Assembly (NCBI GenBank): GCA_945906975.1
Contig: CAMDRY010000120.1
Span: 1 to 8,411, forward strand
DNA from: Bordetella parapertussis
GTDB lineage: Bacteria; Pseudomonadota; Gammaproteobacteria; Burkholderiales; SG8-39
Reading direction: 5' to 3'
Length of the DNA stretch: 8,411 nucleotides
Shown here: positions 7,041 to 8,411 of the stretch, piece by piece
Numbering within the stretch: position 1 is the stretch's first letter
Layout: every line of letters starts with the position of its first letter
Made by a program: the position numbers and the translations under genes
The notes under the pieces: generated by a model
Seen by the model: the letters and a program-made list of their open reading frames with translations, nothing else
The model's database searches: none
What the model was told of the DNA's origin: nothing

Positions 7041-8279
7041 TCAGATCTTGGTGAATACCAAGGTGCCGTTAGTGCCGCCAAACCCGAAGGAATTGGAGAG
7101 GGCGACGTCGATTTTCATGGGCCTGGCGACGTTAGGCACATAATCGAGATCGCAGCCTTCACTGGGTTCGCTTAGATTTATCGTAGGAGGGGAAACCTGA
7201 TCGTGCATAGCCATTACCGAGAAAACCGCCTCAATCCCGCCTGCAGCCCCCAGAAGATGTCCGGTCATTGATTTGGTCGAGTTTACTGCCAGACGTTTGG
7301 CGTGTTCACCAAAGCAACGCTTTACGGCCGTTGTTTCTGCAAGATCACCAAGTGGTGTGGACGTACCGTGCGCGTTGAGATATTGGACGCGATCGAGGTT
7401 GGTTTTCGCGTTGCGCAGGGCGTTCGTCATGCAACGCGCCGCGCCCTCGCCGTCTTCACAGGGAGCGGTGATATGGTTTGCATCCGCGCTCATGCCATAT
7501 CCGGCCAACTCACAGTAGATCTTTGCGCCACGCCTTTTTGCATGCTCGTATTCTTCAAGCACAAGTACGCCGGCCCCCTCCCCCAAAACAAAGCCATCGC
7601 GTCCCTTGTCCCATGGACGGCTGGCGCCGGCTGGATCATCATTGCGCGTTGACAATGCACGGGCTGCGCAAAAGCCGCCAATGCCCAAGGGGGATAATGC
7701 AGACTCTGCGCCCCCCGCGATCATCACATCGGCGTCACCGTACTCGATGAGGCGTCCCGCCTCGCCAATGCTGTGATTTGCCGTCGTGCAGGCGGTGACC
7801 ACGGCGAGATTCGGCCCCTTGAGACCGTACATGATCGATAATTGCCCGGAGATCATGTTAATGATGCTGCCGGGGACGAAAAATGGAGAAATTTTCCGTG
7901 CGCCACCGGTCCGATAGCTCTCGTGTGTTTCCTCAATCAAAGGCAGACCGCCGATCCCCGAGCCGACACATACGCCGACTTGAGTTAGGTCCACAGTTGC
8001 CAGATCAAGTCCCGAATCTTTCAGCGCATCGACCGATGCTGCCAAACCAAAGTGAATAAATGTGTCGAAGCGGCGCACTTCCTTTGTCGAGATGTAATTC
8101 GCCGGATCGAAGTCTTTGACCTCCCCGGCAATTTGCGATGGAAATTGCGACGCGTCAAAACGGGTAATTCGGGTTATTCCCGACTTCCCGGCGAGGACAT
8201 TCGCCCACGCCTCTTTCACAGTGTTTCCTACCGGGCTGATGATTCCCAGACCAGTTACAACAACTCTGCGGTGGGTCAA
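7041..8279 (-). CDS. fabF: 3-oxoacyl-[acyl-carrier-protein] synthase II
   Basis: FabF (KAS II) condenses malonyl-ACP with acyl-ACP in fatty-acid chain elongation, including the step that controls unsaturated chain length. Its 412 residues match the family. The thiolase-fold active site is complete: nucleophile Cys164 in TACTTANHS, His304 in [11 protein letters not shown], Lys336 in NSTKSMTGH and His341 in the same motif. The gating loop NSFGFGGTN (396-404) is also present. The start codon is TTG at 8279, supported by GGGAG five nt upstream (8289-8285) and by the family N-terminus (RRVVVTGLG begins at residue 4). It lies 93 nt after acpP, the standard acpP-fabF order, and supplies the downstream ygfX gene with transcripts. 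Confidence 0.97.
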   Translation of the reverse strand: MTHRRVVVTGLGIISPVGNTVKEAWANVLAGKSGITRITRFDASQFPSQIAGEVKDFDPANYISTKEVRRFDTFIHFGLAASVDALKDSGLDLATVDLTQVGVCVGSGIGGLPLIEETHESYRTGGARKISPFFVPGSIINMISGQLSIMYGLKGPNLAVVTACTTANHSIGEAGRLIEYGDADVMIAGGAESALSPLGIGGFCAARALSTRNDDPAGASRPWDKGRDGFVLGEGAGVLVLEEYEHAKRRGAKIYCELAGYGMSADANHITAPCEDGEGAARCMTNALRNAKTNLDRVQYLNAHGTSTPLGDLAETTAVKRCFGEHAKRLAVNSTKSMTGHLLGAAGGIEAVFSVMAMHDQVSPPTINLSEPSEGCDLDYVPNVARPMKIDVALSNSFGFGGTNGTLVFTKI

Positions 8280-8309
8280 ATTGACTCCCGGATAGTTTTG
8301 TTCAAGCTC

Positions 8310-8329
8310 TCGGCCTGATTACAGGCCGA
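8310..8329 (-). other. Hairpin in the acpP-fabF spacer
   Basis: A perfect 8-bp stem (TCGGCCTG / CAGGCCGA) with an ATTA loop on the plus strand (TAAT on the minus strand). No T-run follows on the minus strand, so it is not a standard terminator. A second small inverted repeat (AAGGT / ACCTT, 8331-8345) lies beside it on the acpP side. It could lower read-through or protect the abundant acpP message from 3' decay; this is inference. Confidence 0.5.
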
Positions 8330-8372
8330 CAAGGTGTTCAACCTTTCCAACGCCAAAGGAGGCCCCGACAGC

Positions 8373-8411
8373 TCAAGCCTTCTTGTCGTTGGCATTGACG
8401 TAGTCGATAGC
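8373..8411 (-). CDS. acpP: Acyl carrier protein, C-terminal 12 residues only
   Basis: The last 12 codons before a TGA at 8375-8373 encode AIDYVNANDKKA, matching the conserved helix-4 end of AcpP (usually AIDYVN followed by a short charged tail). AcpP carries growing acyl chains on a phosphopantetheine arm; the modified serine and the rest of the gene lie outside the window. Position directly before fabF supports the call. Identification rests on a short tail plus context. Confidence 0.85.
   Translation of the reverse strand, partial: AIDYVNANDKKA

Noticed and set aside
6560..7054. 164-codon plus-strand open frame opposite the ygfX-like gene
   Set aside because: It is fully antisense to a gene with family similarity, shows no recognisable domain and has arginine/serine-rich composition typical of shadow frames.
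1..8411. A hidden new defence, mobile or CRISPR system
   Set aside because: Almost every base lies in recognised conserved housekeeping or stress genes on one strand; no direct-repeat arrays, transposase, integrase or unexplained gene cluster was seen.

Overview
This window is a compact, conserved chromosomal block with every gene on the minus strand. In transcription order it reads: acpP (3' end only), fabF, a ygfX/cptA-like membrane protein gene, rpoE, rseA, rseB/mucB, mucD, a glutaredoxin-like gene, lepA and lepB (5' part only). The layout, with sigma-E and its anti-sigma factors followed by mucD, then lepA-lepB, and with acpP-fabF upstream, is typical of Betaproteobacteria. The protein sequences and an estimated GC of about 55% fit that, possibly the Nitrosomonadales, but I cannot fix the genus by eye. 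There are no rRNA or tRNA genes, mobile elements, CRISPR arrays or signs of recent transfer.

Right part (about 7041-8411): fatty-acid synthesis. The last 12 codons of acyl carrier protein are followed by a 93-nt spacer with a hairpin, then complete fabF, which starts on TTG behind a good ribosome binding site. A small two-helix membrane protein of the YgfX/CptA family follows 8 nt after fabF. It has no sdhE partner in the window.

Middle (about 2823-6594): the envelope-stress module. RpoE (sigma-E) is followed by the membrane anti-sigma factor RseA, the periplasmic co-regulator RseB/MucB and the periplasmic serine protease MucD (DegP/HtrA family). RseA should hold RpoE at the inner membrane, RseB should bind and protect RseA, and MucD should degrade misfolded periplasmic proteins. 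No rseC/mucC gene is present between rseB and mucD. rseA and rseB overlap by 4 nt. mucD has its own good sigma-70-like promoter candidate in the 75-nt gap before it.

Left part (1-2826): a short glutaredoxin-like protein overlaps the end of mucD by 4 nt. A strong intrinsic terminator then sits directly in front of lepA (translational GTPase EF4), which overlaps lepB (signal peptidase I) by 4 nt. lepB runs off the left edge just after its conserved GDNRDNS box.

I found no new biological system. The points most worth a second look are the terminator immediately upstream of an SD-less lepA start, the orphan ygfX between fabF and rpoE, the Gly-Gln-Pro tandem repeat in MucD, and the separate promoter candidate for mucD. 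All other spacers are shorter than 160 nt, so no long stretch lacks a gene.
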